Origin: an uncultured Kiritimatiellota bacterium
Lineage (GTDB): Bacteria; Verrucomicrobiota; Kiritimatiellia; RFP12; UBA1067
Direction of reading: 5' to 3'
DNA: 37,635 nt
NCBI GenBank assembly: GCA_934675625.1
Contig: CAKURH010000028.1
Span: 1 to 37,635, forward strand
Made by a program: the position numbers and the translations under genes. The number at the start of each line of letters is the position of its first letter. Position 1 is the stretch's first letter. Positions 7,069 to 15,374 of the stretch are shown here, piece after piece. The notes under the pieces were generated by a model. That model searched no databases, had not been told where the DNA came from, and saw only the letters and a list, made by a program, of their open reading frames with translations.

Positions 7069-8574
7069 ATGAAAAAACTCATCCTCTCCGCGCTTTTCGC
7101 GACTGGCCTGGTGGCCGGGATCGAAGCGGCGCCCACCGACACCGTCACGCAGGCCGACCTGCAGGCGATCATCCAGCGGCTCAACAAGCTCGAGTCCGAG
7201 AACAAGGCCCAGGCGGCGAAGATCGCCGAGCTTGAAGGCAAGAACAAGGCCCTTGTCGCCCAGCAGGCCGCGACCGAGCAGAAGGTCGCGACGGTGACGG
7301 TCGCGAAGAAGGATGCGGGTGCGGCCAAGGCCGACAAGACGACCGAGGTCTCCGATTCGGGCAAGATCTTCACGACGGAGAACGGCAAGAAGTACTACCT
7401 CGCCGACGCGACGGCCAACATCTTCGAGCCGCTGTCCGAGTCGGGGCTCCAAATCACGCCGTACGGCTACCTCGTGTTCGAGGGCGTGTATTCGGACCGT
7501 CCGCTGGACTGTGACTGGTCGGCCGACATCGTGAAGAACATGGGCCGTCAGAACAACACGACGCTCTCGATGCAGGATTCGATCTTGGGCGTCCAGTTCA
7601 TGACGCCTGAGACCTACAAGGGCTGGAAGTTCTCGGGCAAGGCCGAGTTCGACCTCGCCGGCGGCGATCAGAACAGCTACGACTTCCACTGGCGTCACCT
7701 CTACGTGAACGCCGAGCACGAGAGCGGCTGGTCGGTGCTCTTCGGCCAGACCTGGCATCTCTGGAAGATGGTCTCGCCGAACGAGATCGACGGCGCGTGG
7801 ATGGAGAACGCCGGCCATCCGTATCGCCGCAGCCCGCAGCTTCGCGTGACGAAGAAGTGGGACTGGGAGGACAGCTCGCTCGAATGGCGCGTCGGCATCG
7901 TCAAGGGCGGCCCCGGCATGGGCGGCGACCGCGACGGCGACAGCGTGCAGGACAACACGGCGTCCGCGTGGGCTCTCTTCGAGACGGCGATTGTCTACGA
8001 TCACGAAGCGGCGTGGGATGAGGGGCGCCGTTGGCTCGTCGGCCTTGGCGGCATGTACGGCCGCGATCGCTCGAACCGAATCAGCGGTTTTGATGCGGAC
8101 GGGGATTTCGTCTACGACGGCGAGTCAGACGAGTACAACTCGCAGATGGTCATGCTCGCCGGTCAGGTTCCGTTCCTCGAGAAGTTCACCCTCACGGGCC
8201 AGGTCTTCGCGGGCGAGAACCTCGGCGGGGTGCAGGCCGGCGTGTGGCAACGCGTGGCGTTTGACGAGGTCGGTGCGAAGGGCGAAGAGGTTCGCACGAT
8301 CGGCGGCTTCATCGATCTGGCCTATCAGCTGAACGACACCTGGTCGTTCGCGGGCGGCTACGGCTTTGACAACCCGTCTGACCGCGCGGCGCGCAATGAC
8401 GAAGGGCTGCTTTTCAATGACCGCGCATACATTGCGGCGTTCTATCAGGTCATGGCGAACTTCAGGCTCGGCCTTGAGTACGCGCACATGACGACGCGCT
8501 ATGGCGAGGAGAACAACCGCCATACCGACGCCGGCGCGAACCGCGTCCAGTTCAGCGCGTTCTACGACTTCTGA
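7069..8574 (+). CDS. Outer-membrane porin with N-terminal coiled coil
   Basis: The product has 501 residues. A signal peptide (MKKLILSALFATGLVAG..) ends near residue 20. Residues about 28-75 form a charged heptad-type coiled coil (LNKLESENKAQAAKIAEL), a common anchor or trimer stalk in porins of envelopes with tethered outer membranes. The rest alternates aromatic and polar residues as in an outer-membrane beta-barrel (ITPYGYLVFEG, GWKFSGKAEFDLAGG, WSVLFGQTWHLW) and ends in phenylalanine (RVQFSAFYDF), the usual barrel-insertion signal. It probably forms a channel for small solutes; the solute is not known. The gene has its own promoter and a terminator, so it is likely a strongly expressed single-gene unit. 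Confidence 0.88.
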   Translation: MKKLILSALFATGLVAGIEAAPTDTVTQADLQAIIQRLNKLESENKAQAAKIAELEGKNKALVAQQAATEQKVATVTVAKKDAGAAKADKTTEVSDSGKIFTTENGKKYYLADATANIFEPLSESGLQITPYGYLVFEGVYSDRPLDCDWSADIVKNMGRQNNTTLSMQDSILGVQFMTPETYKGWKFSGKAEFDLAGGDQNSYDFHWRHLYVNAEHESGWSVLFGQTWHLWKMVSPNEIDGAWMENAGHPYRRSPQLRVTKKWDWEDSSLEWRVGIVKGGPGMGGDRDGDSVQDNTASAWALFETAIVYDHEAAWDEGRRWLVGLGGMYGRDRSNRISGFDADGDFVYDGESDEYNSQMVMLAGQVPFLEKFTLTGQVFAGENLGGVQAGVWQRVAFDEVGAKGEEVRTIGGFIDLAYQLNDTWSFAGGYGFDNPSDRAARNDEGLLFNDRAYIAAFYQVMANFRLGLEYAHMTTRYGEENNRHTDAGANRVQFSAFYDF

Positions 8575-8609
8575 TGTCGGCGTCTCGACAGCAAAGATGA
8601 ACAGTTGAA

Positions 8610-8647
8610 AGTCGGGGGCTCTCGGTCTGCGGGGGCCTTCGGCTTTT
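8610..8647 (+). terminator. Rho-independent terminator after the porin gene
   Basis: AGTCGGGGGC at 8610-8619 pairs (with G-U pairs) with GCCTTCGGCT at 8635-8644. The stem is followed by a short T run (8644-8647). It lies 36 bp after the porin stop. Confidence 0.65.
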
Positions 8648-8685
8648 GAAAGAAAAGCAACAAGAAACAGGTCAGGAAAAGGCAA

Positions 8686-10194
8686 ATGGAAAAGAAAAGG
8701 GCATCGTGGTCGGGTCAGCTCGCGTTCGTGCTGGCGGCGGCCGCTTCGGCAATCGGCTTGGGCAATCTCTGGCGCTTCCCGTATCTCGCGGCGCAGTACG
8801 GCGGCGGCACGTTCATTCTCGTCTACCTCTGTCTCGTCGTCACGCTCGGCTTCACGCTGATGCTGACGGAGATCGCGATCGGGCGCAAGACGCAGCAGTC
8901 GCAGCTCACCGCCTACAACCACCTGAAGGGACACGGGCTGCTCAAGGCCCTCGGCGTCGTCGCGACGGTCATCCCCGTCCTCATCACGCCCTACTACTGC
9001 GTGATTGGCGGCTGGGTGCTCTACTACCTGAAGGCGTTCGCGCTCATGGCGTTCACGGGCGCGGCCCCGATGGGCGAGGCGGCGGCGGGATCTGAGGCGT
9101 TCTTCACGGGCTTCATCTCGGCCCCGTTCGCGCCGTTCGGCTACGGCATGGTCTTCATCCTCGCGTGCGCGGGCGTCATTCTCCTCGGCGTGAAGAACGG
9201 CATCGAGAAGTCGAACCTCGTCATGATGCCGATCCTCTTCCTGATGGCGATCGCGATCTCCCTCTACGTCATCTTCATGCCGGGCTCGGGCGAAGGCCTC
9301 AAGTACTACCTCGTGCCGAACATGGACTGCCTGACGACGGAGAGCGGCGCGTTCTCGTTCGCCCTCCTCGGCAAGACGATTCTCGGCGCGATGGGCCAGA
9401 TGTTCTACTCGCTCTCGCTCGCGATGGGCATCATGGTGACGTACGGCTCCTACATGAACAAGCAGGACTCGATCGAGAAGAGCGTCCGCCGCATCGAGAT
9501 CTTCGACACGCTGATCGCGGTCATCGCCGGCCTCATGATCATCCCGGTCGTCTACATGTTCGCGGTGAAGACGGGCGTGACGCCGGAGCTGATCGCCCAG
9601 CATAACGGCGACGCGGCGCTTGCGACGAAGGCGGCCGTGAAGTCCGCCATGAACGCGGGGCCGGGCCTCATGTTCATCACGCTGCCGAAGGTGTTCGCGA
9701 CGCTCGGCGCGGTCGGCCCGTGGATCGGCCTCGCGTTCTTCATCCTCGTCACGTTCGCGGCGGCGACGTCGGCGATCTCGCTCATGGAGGCGTGCGTGGC
9801 GTCCGTCTGCGACGTCCTGCACATCGAGCGCAAGTCTGCGACGTTCTTCACGACGGCGCTCATCATGTTCCTCGCGACGTTCTCGGCAATCGGCTATGGC
9901 CCGTGGGCGGAGATCAAGATCGGCTGGGGCGACCACGCCATGCAGTTCCTCGACTTCTTCGACTTCATCACGAACTCGGTGCTGATGCCGATCACGGCGG
10001 CGGCGACGTGCATCTTCGTCGGCTGGATCCTGAAGCCGGAGGCGGTCATCGACGAGGTGGAGGCCGAGGGTCAGGTCTTCAAGGCGAAGCACCTCTACGT
10101 CGTCATGGTCAAGTGGTTCGCGCCGGCGCTCGTGATTGCGATTCTCGTCTCCGAGATCTGCCGCGCGTTCGGCTGGGGCGGCTGGAAGATCTAA
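8686..10194 (+). CDS. Neurotransmitter:sodium symporter (NSS) family transporter
   Basis: This 502-residue inner-membrane protein has about 12 hydrophobic segments. The N-terminus WSGQLAFVLAAAASAIGLGNLWRFPYLAAQYGGGTF is the hallmark first helix of the LeuT/NSS family, with the unwound GLGNLWRFPY region that binds sodium and substrate. ITPYYCVIGGWVLYY is the usual third helix. Members import amino acids or related amines with sodium; the substrate cannot be assigned here. Start is ATG 8686 with AGGAAAAGG just upstream. The gene follows the porin terminator, so it needs its own promoter; none was clear in the 38 bp between. Confidence 0.95.
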   Translation: MEKKRASWSGQLAFVLAAAASAIGLGNLWRFPYLAAQYGGGTFILVYLCLVVTLGFTLMLTEIAIGRKTQQSQLTAYNHLKGHGLLKALGVVATVIPVLITPYYCVIGGWVLYYLKAFALMAFTGAAPMGEAAAGSEAFFTGFISAPFAPFGYGMVFILACAGVILLGVKNGIEKSNLVMMPILFLMAIAISLYVIFMPGSGEGLKYYLVPNMDCLTTESGAFSFALLGKTILGAMGQMFYSLSLAMGIMVTYGSYMNKQDSIEKSVRRIEIFDTLIAVIAGLMIIPVVYMFAVKTGVTPELIAQHNGDAALATKAAVKSAMNAGPGLMFITLPKVFATLGAVGPWIGLAFFILVTFAAATSAISLMEACVASVCDVLHIERKSATFFTTALIMFLATFSAIGYGPWAEIKIGWGDHAMQFLDFFDFITNSVLMPITAAATCIFVGWILKPEAVIDEVEAEGQVFKAKHLYVVMVKWFAPALVIAILVSEICRAFGWGGWKI

Positions 10195-10212
10195 AACCTT
10201 GGGAAGGGCTCG

Positions 10213-10278
10213 CACGGAGTGACGGAGGCACGGAGAAAGCCGCACCAGCCCAGAACTCCGTGGCTCCGTGCCTCCGTG
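10213..10278. repeat. Long imperfect hairpin built from a CACGGAG-type repeat
   Basis: The 23-nt arm at 10213-10235 pairs at 20 of 23 positions with 10256-10278, with a 20-nt loop. Each arm is itself three tandem copies of an 8-base unit around CACGGAG. It sits between the NSS gene and the lipoprotein pair and has no T tract. It could act as a transcript-stabilising or attenuating hairpin or be a dispersed palindromic repeat. Confidence 0.8.
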
Positions 10279-10302
10279 TGAGAAAAGGAACGAAAGGGTC
10301 TA

Positions 10303-10722
10303 ATGCTCATGCAAAAGTTGGTTGTAGCGGTTGCGCTGGCGCTCGCCTGTTCGGGGTGCTTCACCCTTGACTCGTCGACATCCGCGCTGCTGGCGCCGGA
10401 CGCCGACGAGCACGTCATCGTGCGGAACTACGGCTGGTTCCTCTTCGGCTCTGTGCCGCTCGTCTGCGGCAACGCGGACATCGACTCCTTTTGGGGATCG
10501 ACGTTCTTTAAAGACGAGGTCACGCTTGAAATCGCGCATGGCGTCTTGTCCCAATATGTCGCGGACAGCGGACGCGAAATTTGCGACATAGTGGTGATGG
10601 CTGACCGTGAGGCTCTTTTGTCCGTGCCGCTCTTCGTCGTACCCATCTCTCTTCCGTGGGTTGTCCAGTATAAGGAAGTGAACGTCTCGGCAACGCTGGT
10701 TAGGAAGGGGGGCACGCGATGA
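10303..10722 (+). CDS. Small lipoprotein of unknown function (first of a related pair)
   Basis: The product has 139 residues. The signal peptide ends at the lipobox ACSGC (C19), so it should be anchored in the envelope. No known domain was recognised. The middle and end (GNADIDSFWGSTFFKDEVTLE, then DIVVMADREALLSVPLF, then VNVSATLVRK) match the layout of the next gene's product. Start is ATG 10303 after AAAGGG; ATG 10309 is also possible and would shorten it by two residues. The last codons overlap the next start as ATGA, which suggests translational coupling. Confidence 0.72.
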   Translation: MLMQKLVVAVALALACSGCFTLDSSTSALLAPDADEHVIVRNYGWFLFGSVPLVCGNADIDSFWGSTFFKDEVTLEIAHGVLSQYVADSGREICDIVVMADREALLSVPLFVVPISLPWVVQYKEVNVSATLVRKGGTR

Positions 10723-11141
10723 GGCAAGCCATTGTTGCTGTGGCCATGTCGGCTCTCGTCGGTTGCTCGACGACGTTGACGCGTCTGCCGGCGACAAAGA
10801 TGCCATCCTCGTCCGATGTTCGGCCGCTGGAAGTCGTTGAGATCTCGAACGCGTGTCTCTTGCTTCTGTCGTTCCTGCCGATTGCCTCGGGCGATCCGCA
10901 AAGCCCGAATAGCTGGGGCAGTTGCTGGTTCGAGGACACGACGACGGTCGAGAACCAGCTGAAGATGCTGGAAGACGAGTCCGCGCGCATCGGCGCGACG
11001 CGGGCGGTGGACGTGACGACGCTGCGGACGGACGAGTCGCTGTTCTTCTTCCTTCTCCAGCGCGAGAAGATTCACACCTCGGCGGCGCTCGTCCGGGACC
11101 TGTCGCGTTCGGAGGAAAACGGAAAGGACAAGGCGAAATGA
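10719..11141 (+). CDS. Small lipoprotein of unknown function (second of a related pair)
   Basis: The product has 140 residues. The signal ends at ALVGC (C16). It resembles the preceding protein in order of motifs: GDPQSPNSWGSCWFED, then VDVTTLRTDESLFFFL, then IHTSAALVRD. The two look like an old tandem duplication. No enzymatic motif is visible, and the Lys/Glu-rich tail is likely disordered. It overlaps panB by the four bases ATGA, so it is in the same transcript, but nothing suggests a role in pantothenate synthesis. Confidence 0.72.
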   Translation: MRQAIVAVAMSALVGCSTTLTRLPATKMPSSSDVRPLEVVEISNACLLLLSFLPIASGDPQSPNSWGSCWFEDTTTVENQLKMLEDESARIGATRAVDVTTLRTDESLFFFLLQREKIHTSAALVRDLSRSEENGKDKAK

Positions 11142-11911
11142 AGAAATGGAACGTGGCGGCGATCCGCGCCGCGAAGGGCGTGACGAAGCTCGGCTGCTGC
11201 ACGGCGTATGACGCGCCGTTCGCGCGGCTGGCGGACGAGGCGGGCGTGCCGATGATCCTCGTCGGCGACTCGATGGGCATGAACACGCTCGGCTACTCGA
11301 CGACGCTGCCCGTCAACATGAGCGACACGCTCGCGGCGACGGCGGCCGTCGCGCGCGCCGTGAGGGACGCGCTCGTCATCGGCGACATGCCGTTCGGCTC
11401 GTACCAGTGCGGCGATGACGAGGCGGTGCGCAACGCGGTCGCGATCATCAAGGCGGGCGCGGACGCGGTGAAGCTGGAGGGCGGCGCGTCCGTGCGCGGG
11501 CTCATTCGGCGTCTCACGACGGCGGGAATCCCCGTCCTCGCGCACGTCGGCATGACGCCGCAGAGCGTCAACGCCTACGGCGGCTTCCGGAAGCAGGGCA
11601 AGACGCGCGAGGGCGCGGAAAAGGTGTTCGCGGACGCGAAGGACGTCGAGGAGGCGGGCGCGTTCGCCGTCACGCTGGAGTGCATCCCGTCCGAACTTGC
11701 GGCGGAGATCACGGCGGCGCTGAAGATCGTGACGGTCGGCATCGGCGCGGGGCCGGTCTGCGACGCGCAGTGGCTCGTGCTGCACGACCTCCTGGGCCTG
11801 AACGAGCAGGTGCCGTCGTTCGTGAAGAAGTACGCCGACCTCGCGTCGGTCGTGCGCACGGCGTTCGCGTCCTACGTCGCCGACGTGCGCGATGGCTCCT
11901 TCCCGGCGTAG
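11138..11911 (+). CDS. panB: Ketopantoate hydroxymethyltransferase
   Basis: The protein has 257 residues, the family's usual length. It transfers a hydroxymethyl group from methylenetetrahydrofolate to 2-oxoisovalerate to make ketopantoate, the first committed step to pantothenate and CoA. Motifs are CCTAYDAPFARLADEAGV, ILVGDSMGMN, GDMPFGSY, AVKLEGG, VLAHVGMTPQSVNAYGG, AFAVTLECIPSELA, TVGIGAGPVCDAQWLVLHDLLGL. These include the Mg-binding and substrate aspartates and the catalytic glutamate in LEC. Start is ATG 11138, overlapping the upstream stop (ATGA). A type III pantothenate kinase lies 6.8 kb downstream. Confidence 0.96.
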   Translation: MKKWNVAAIRAAKGVTKLGCCTAYDAPFARLADEAGVPMILVGDSMGMNTLGYSTTLPVNMSDTLAATAAVARAVRDALVIGDMPFGSYQCGDDEAVRNAVAIIKAGADAVKLEGGASVRGLIRRLTTAGIPVLAHVGMTPQSVNAYGGFRKQGKTREGAEKVFADAKDVEEAGAFAVTLECIPSELAAEITAALKIVTVGIGAGPVCDAQWLVLHDLLGLNEQVPSFVKKYADLASVVRTAFASYVADVRDGSFPA

Positions 11912-11938
11912 TAATTGCTTTCGCTAAACACATTCATC

Positions 11939-13135
11939 ATGAACGAGAGATTCGATACGGTTGAGGACTGTCTCGCGGCGCTGAAGCGCGGCGAGATCGT
12001 CCTCGTGACGGACGACGCCGACCGTGAGAACGAGGGCGACTGCATCTGCGCGGCCGAGTTCGCGACGACGGCGAACGTCAACTTCATGGCGACGCATGCG
12101 CGCGGCCTCATCTGCATGCCGATGAGCGCGGACTGGTGCCGGAAGCTCGACCTGCCGCAGATGGTTCAGACGAACACCGACAACCACCAGACCGCCTTCA
12201 CCGTCTCGATCGACGCGACCGAGACGACGACCGGCATCTCCGCCGAAGAGCGCTCAATGACGGCCCTCAAGTGCGTGAAGGACGGCACGACGCCGGACGG
12301 CTTTCGGCGACCGGGCCACATGTTCCCCCTGCGGGCGCGCGAGGGCGGTGTCCTGCGGCGCGCGGGCCACACGGAGGCGACGGTCGACCTCTGCCGTCTC
12401 GCAGGGCTGAAGGAAGTCGGCCTCTGCTGCGAGATCATGAAGGACGACGGCACGATGGCGCGCTTCGACGACGTGCGGGCGTTCGCGGCGCGGCAGGACC
12501 TCAAGATGATGTCGATCGCCGACCTCATCGCCTACCGCCGCAGGAACGACCGGCTCGTCGAGCGCGTGGAGAGCGTGGACCTGCCGACCGACCACGGGCA
12601 TTTTCGCCTCACGATGTACCGCAGCCGCATTTCGGGCCTGGAGCATCTCGCGCTCGTGAAGGGCGACGTGGCGGACGGACAGCCCGTCCTCGTGCGCGTC
12701 CATTCGGAGTGCTTTACGGGCGACGTGCTCGGCTCCGAGCGCTGCGACTGCGGCCCCCAGCTGCACACGGCGATGGAGATGATTGAGAAGGAGGGGCGCG
12801 GCGCCGTCCTCTACATGCGGCAGGAGGGGCGCGGCATCGGCCTCGCGAACAAGCTGCACGCCTACAGGAAGCAGGAGGAGGGGCTCGACACCGTGGAGGC
12901 GAACGTCGCGCTCGGCTTCCCGCCGGACCTGCGCGACTACGGCGAGGGGGCGCAGATGCTCGTCGACCTCGGCATCCGGAAGCTGCGGCTGCTGACGAAC
13001 AACCCGTGCAAGATCGCGGGGCTGGAGGGCTACGGGCTGGAGATCGTCGAGCGCGTGCCGATCGTCATCCCGGCGAACGCGCACGACAAGCGCTATCTCG
13101 ACACGAAGCGCGAGAAGATGGGGCACATCATCTGA
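11939..13135 (+). CDS. ribBA: Bifunctional DHBP synthase / GTP cyclohydrolase II
   Basis: This 398-residue cytoplasmic fusion supplies both precursors of riboflavin. Residues about 4-205 are 3,4-dihydroxy-2-butanone-4-phosphate synthase, with DDADRENEGDCI, THARGLICMPM, TTGISAEERSMT and RRPGHMFPLRAREGGVLRRAGHTEA in pieces. Residues about 210-398 are GTP cyclohydrolase II, with zinc ligands C258, C269 and C271 in HSECFTGDVLGSERCDCG, then RQEGRGIGL and LLTNNPCK. ATG 11939 is chosen because the family begins just before F.TVE..L; an in-frame TTG at 11915 is less likely. No ribosome site precedes the ATG and no FMN riboswitch was seen. It follows panB by 27 nt. Confidence 0.96.
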   Translation: MNERFDTVEDCLAALKRGEIVLVTDDADRENEGDCICAAEFATTANVNFMATHARGLICMPMSADWCRKLDLPQMVQTNTDNHQTAFTVSIDATETTTGISAEERSMTALKCVKDGTTPDGFRRPGHMFPLRAREGGVLRRAGHTEATVDLCRLAGLKEVGLCCEIMKDDGTMARFDDVRAFAARQDLKMMSIADLIAYRRRNDRLVERVESVDLPTDHGHFRLTMYRSRISGLEHLALVKGDVADGQPVLVRVHSECFTGDVLGSERCDCGPQLHTAMEMIEKEGRGAVLYMRQEGRGIGLANKLHAYRKQEEGLDTVEANVALGFPPDLRDYGEGAQMLVDLGIRKLRLLTNNPCKIAGLEGYGLEIVERVPIVIPANAHDKRYLDTKREKMGHII

Positions 13136-13147
13136 GCCGTCCGTTTT

Positions 13148-13156
13148 TGGTATAAT
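13148..13156 (+). promoter_or_regulatory. Extended -10 promoter at the trpS start codon
   Basis: TGGTATAAT with the perfect hexamer at 13151-13156, only 7 bases before ATG 13164. The expected transcription start falls at or next to the ATG, and no ribosome-binding sequence is present, so the trpS mRNA from this promoter would be leaderless. The -35 is weak. Confidence 0.65.
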
Positions 13157-13163
13157 ACGTGGC

Positions 13164-14123
13164 ATGAGAATCTTGACGGGCATCCAGCCTTCGGGCAAGC
13201 TCCACTGGGGCAACTATTTCGGCGCGATGAAGTCCATGTTCGACCTTCAGGAGAAGGGCGAGAACTTCATGTTCATCGCGAATTTCCACGCCATGACGAC
13301 CGTGCGCGACGGGGCGGCGCTCCGCGCGGCGACGAAAGACGTCGCGCTCGACTACCTCGCCTGCGGGCTCGACCCCGCGAAGACGGTCATCTACCGCCAG
13401 AGCGACGTGCCTGAGGTGCAGGAGCTCGCGTGGTACCTCTCGTGCCTGACGCCGATGGGGCTGCTGGAGCGCTGCCACAGCTACAAGGACAAGCTCGCGC
13501 ACGGGCTGGAGGCGACGCACGGCCTCTTCGCGTACCCCGTCCTGATGGCGGCGGACATCCTGATCATGCAGTCCGACCTCGTGCCGGTCGGGAAGGACCA
13601 GAAGCAGCACCTGGAGGTGACGCGCGACCTCGCGCAGAAGTTCAACAACGCCTACGGCGAGACCTTCAAGCTGCCCGACGCCTACATCCCCGAGACGGTC
13701 GCGACGATTCCGGGGACGGACGGCCAGAAGATGTCGAAGAGCTACCACAACACGATTGAGCTCTTCGAGCCGAACGGCTCCATCAAGAAGAAGGTGATGG
13801 GCATCGTGACCGACTCGAAGACGATGGAGGAGCCGAAGGAGCCGGAGGGCAACTCGATTTACGAGCTCTACAAGCTTTTCGCGACGCCGGAGGAGGTCGC
13901 CGACATGGCGGCGCATTTCCGCGCGGGCAACTATGGCTACGGCCACGCGAAGAAGGCGCTTCTGGAGGCGTACCACCGGCTCTTCGACCCGTTCCGCGCG
14001 AAGCGCGAGGAACTGGCGAAGGACACCGACACGCTGGAGGACATTCTGCGCGCCGGGGCCGCGAAGGCCCGCGCCGCCGCCGCGCCGACGATGGAGAAGG
14101 TGCGCGCCGCCGTTGGGCTGTGA
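13164..14123 (+). CDS. trpS: Tryptophanyl-tRNA synthetase
   Basis: This 319-residue class I aminoacyl-tRNA synthetase charges tRNA-Trp with tryptophan using ATP. It starts directly at the catalytic core: MRILTGIQPSGKLHWGNYFGA holds the HIGH-like GKLHWGN, and KMSKS is at 189-193 (GQKMSKSYHN). Further typical blocks are QSDVPEVQEL, YPVLMAADIL and VPVGKDQKQHLEVTRDLA. Length is normal for the bacterial enzyme. No ribosome site precedes the start; the promoter at 13148-13156 abuts it. Confidence 0.97.
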   Translation: MRILTGIQPSGKLHWGNYFGAMKSMFDLQEKGENFMFIANFHAMTTVRDGAALRAATKDVALDYLACGLDPAKTVIYRQSDVPEVQELAWYLSCLTPMGLLERCHSYKDKLAHGLEATHGLFAYPVLMAADILIMQSDLVPVGKDQKQHLEVTRDLAQKFNNAYGETFKLPDAYIPETVATIPGTDGQKMSKSYHNTIELFEPNGSIKKKVMGIVTDSKTMEEPKEPEGNSIYELYKLFATPEEVADMAAHFRAGNYGYGHAKKALLEAYHRLFDPFRAKREELAKDTDTLEDILRAGAAKARAAAAPTMEKVRAAVGL

Positions 14124-14138
14124 GGGTTGCCGGACGGC

Positions 14139-14168
14139 TTGATTTTTCAACCGAAATCGTGATATAAT
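14139..14168 (+). promoter_or_regulatory. Promoter with extended -10 at the start of the small membrane protein gene
   Basis: TTGATT at 14139-14144, an 18-bp spacer, and TATAAT at 14163-14168 preceded by TGA. The hexamer ends 9 bases before ATG 14178, so the transcript would have at most a few leader bases and no ribosome site. It probably also drives nadC. Confidence 0.68.
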
Positions 14169-14177
14169 TCAAACATT

Positions 14178-14447
14178 ATGACTATCAAGAAGCCCATGTC
14201 CGTCAAGCGGCCGACTGTGCAGGCCGATTCCTTGCCTTCTCACGAGGGGAGCGTCGAGACTCCTGCCTCGTCGGCGTCCGCCACGATTGCCGACCGCTTC
14301 AAGCTCGACATGCCCGATCCGAACGCGAAGAAGCGCGGTTCGGGCGTGAGCATGGTCGCCGTTGTCGCTGGTTTTGTGGCTCTGGCGGTGGTCGGCGTGC
14401 TGACGTTCGTCCTTTACCAGCATTGGGAATTTCTCAAGGGCGCTTGA
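14178..14447 (+). CDS. Small single-pass membrane protein of unknown function
   Basis: The product has 89 residues. Residues 1-55 are polar, with Ser/Thr/Pro-rich text and a basic stretch (DPNAKKRGSG) just before the membrane. Residues about 58-80 are one transmembrane helix (VAVVAGFVALAVVGVLTFVLY), and the tail is short. By the positive-inside rule the N-terminus should be cytoplasmic. No family was recognised. A strong promoter sits directly before it, and its stop overlaps the nadC start by one base (TGATG), so the two are co-translated. Codon use matches the neighbours, which supports a real gene. Confidence 0.72.
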   Translation: MTIKKPMSVKRPTVQADSLPSHEGSVETPASSASATIADRFKLDMPDPNAKKRGSGVSMVAVVAGFVALAVVGVLTFVLYQHWEFLKGA

Positions 14448-15337
14448 TGAAAGACGTCATGCTTTCACCGCGTGCGAAGGCCGCGGTGCGTCTCGCGCTG
14501 GACGAAGACCTTGCCAGCGTCGATCGCGTGCGGTCGTCCCCGTGGCGCGATGCGACAAGTCTCGCGCTGGTCGATCCTGACGCGGTTGCGACGGGCGAGA
14601 TCTATGCGAAGGGCGCGGGGTGCGTCGTCGCAGGCGCGACGGTCGCCAAGGCCGTGCTGAAGGCCGTTGACCCGAAGGTCAAGGTGACGATTCACAGGCC
14701 CGACGGCAGCGTCGTGAGGCCGAAGGAGGCGATTCTCACGTTTCGCGGCAGGGCGCGGTCGATTCTCGCGGCGGAGCGCACGGCGCTCAACTTCATGCAG
14801 CGCATGTGCGCGACGGCGACCTTGGCGAAGAAGTTCGTCGATGCGACGAAGAGGTGGGGTACGCTCATCCTCGACACGCGCAAGACGACGCCGGGGTTGC
14901 GCGTCTTCGAGAAGCATGCCGTCACGTGCGGCGGCGGCACGAACCACCGCATGGGCATGTATGACCGCATATTGATGAAGGACAACCACCGCCGTCTCTG
15001 GAAGGGCGGCGATCCGGACGAGCTCGATCAGGCTGTCGTCGCGGCGCGCAAGGCGTTTCCGAAGCTCGCGGTCGAGGTGGAGGTCGAAAGCCTGCGCGAG
15101 TGCGCGAGTGCGCTCAAGGCGAAGCCGGAGTGGATCATGCTCGACAACATGTCGTGCGCCGACATGAAGAAGTGCGTCAAGATGTGCAAGGGGATTTCAA
15201 AGACCGAAGCCTCGGGCGGCATCACGTTGGATCGTGCGAAGGAAGTCGCGGCGACGGGCGTCACGGCGATTTCACTCGGGTGTCTCACGCATTCGGCCGG
15301 GGCGGTTGATCTCAGCCTCGAATGGAAAACCGTCTGA
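14447..15337 (+). CDS. nadC: Nicotinate-nucleotide pyrophosphorylase (quinolinate phosphoribosyltransferase)
   Basis: The protein has 296 residues from ATG 14447, with AAGGG six bases upstream; an in-frame TTG at 14423 lies inside the preceding gene and is less likely. It joins quinolinate and PRPP to make nicotinate mononucleotide in de novo NAD synthesis. Motifs are LALDEDL at the front, ERTALNFMQRMCATAT, ILDTRKTTPGLRVFEKHAVTCGGG.NHRMGMYDRILMKDNH (in pieces), VEVEVESLRE, IMLDNMS and EASGGI. The substrate-binding Arg, Lys and His residues are all present. No nadA or nadB is in the window. Confidence 0.95.
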   Translation: MKDVMLSPRAKAAVRLALDEDLASVDRVRSSPWRDATSLALVDPDAVATGEIYAKGAGCVVAGATVAKAVLKAVDPKVKVTIHRPDGSVVRPKEAILTFRGRARSILAAERTALNFMQRMCATATLAKKFVDATKRWGTLILDTRKTTPGLRVFEKHAVTCGGGTNHRMGMYDRILMKDNHRRLWKGGDPDELDQAVVAARKAFPKLAVEVEVESLRECASALKAKPEWIMLDNMSCADMKKCVKMCKGISKTEASGGITLDRAKEVAATGVTAISLGCLTHSAGAVDLSLEWKTV

Positions 15338-15374
15338 TTTCAAGACAAAACAAGAAAAGGAAAGAAACCTGACC

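Noticed and set aside
11912..11938. FMN riboswitch before ribBA
   Set aside because: Only 27 nt separate it from panB, too short for the aptamer, and no conserved elements are present.
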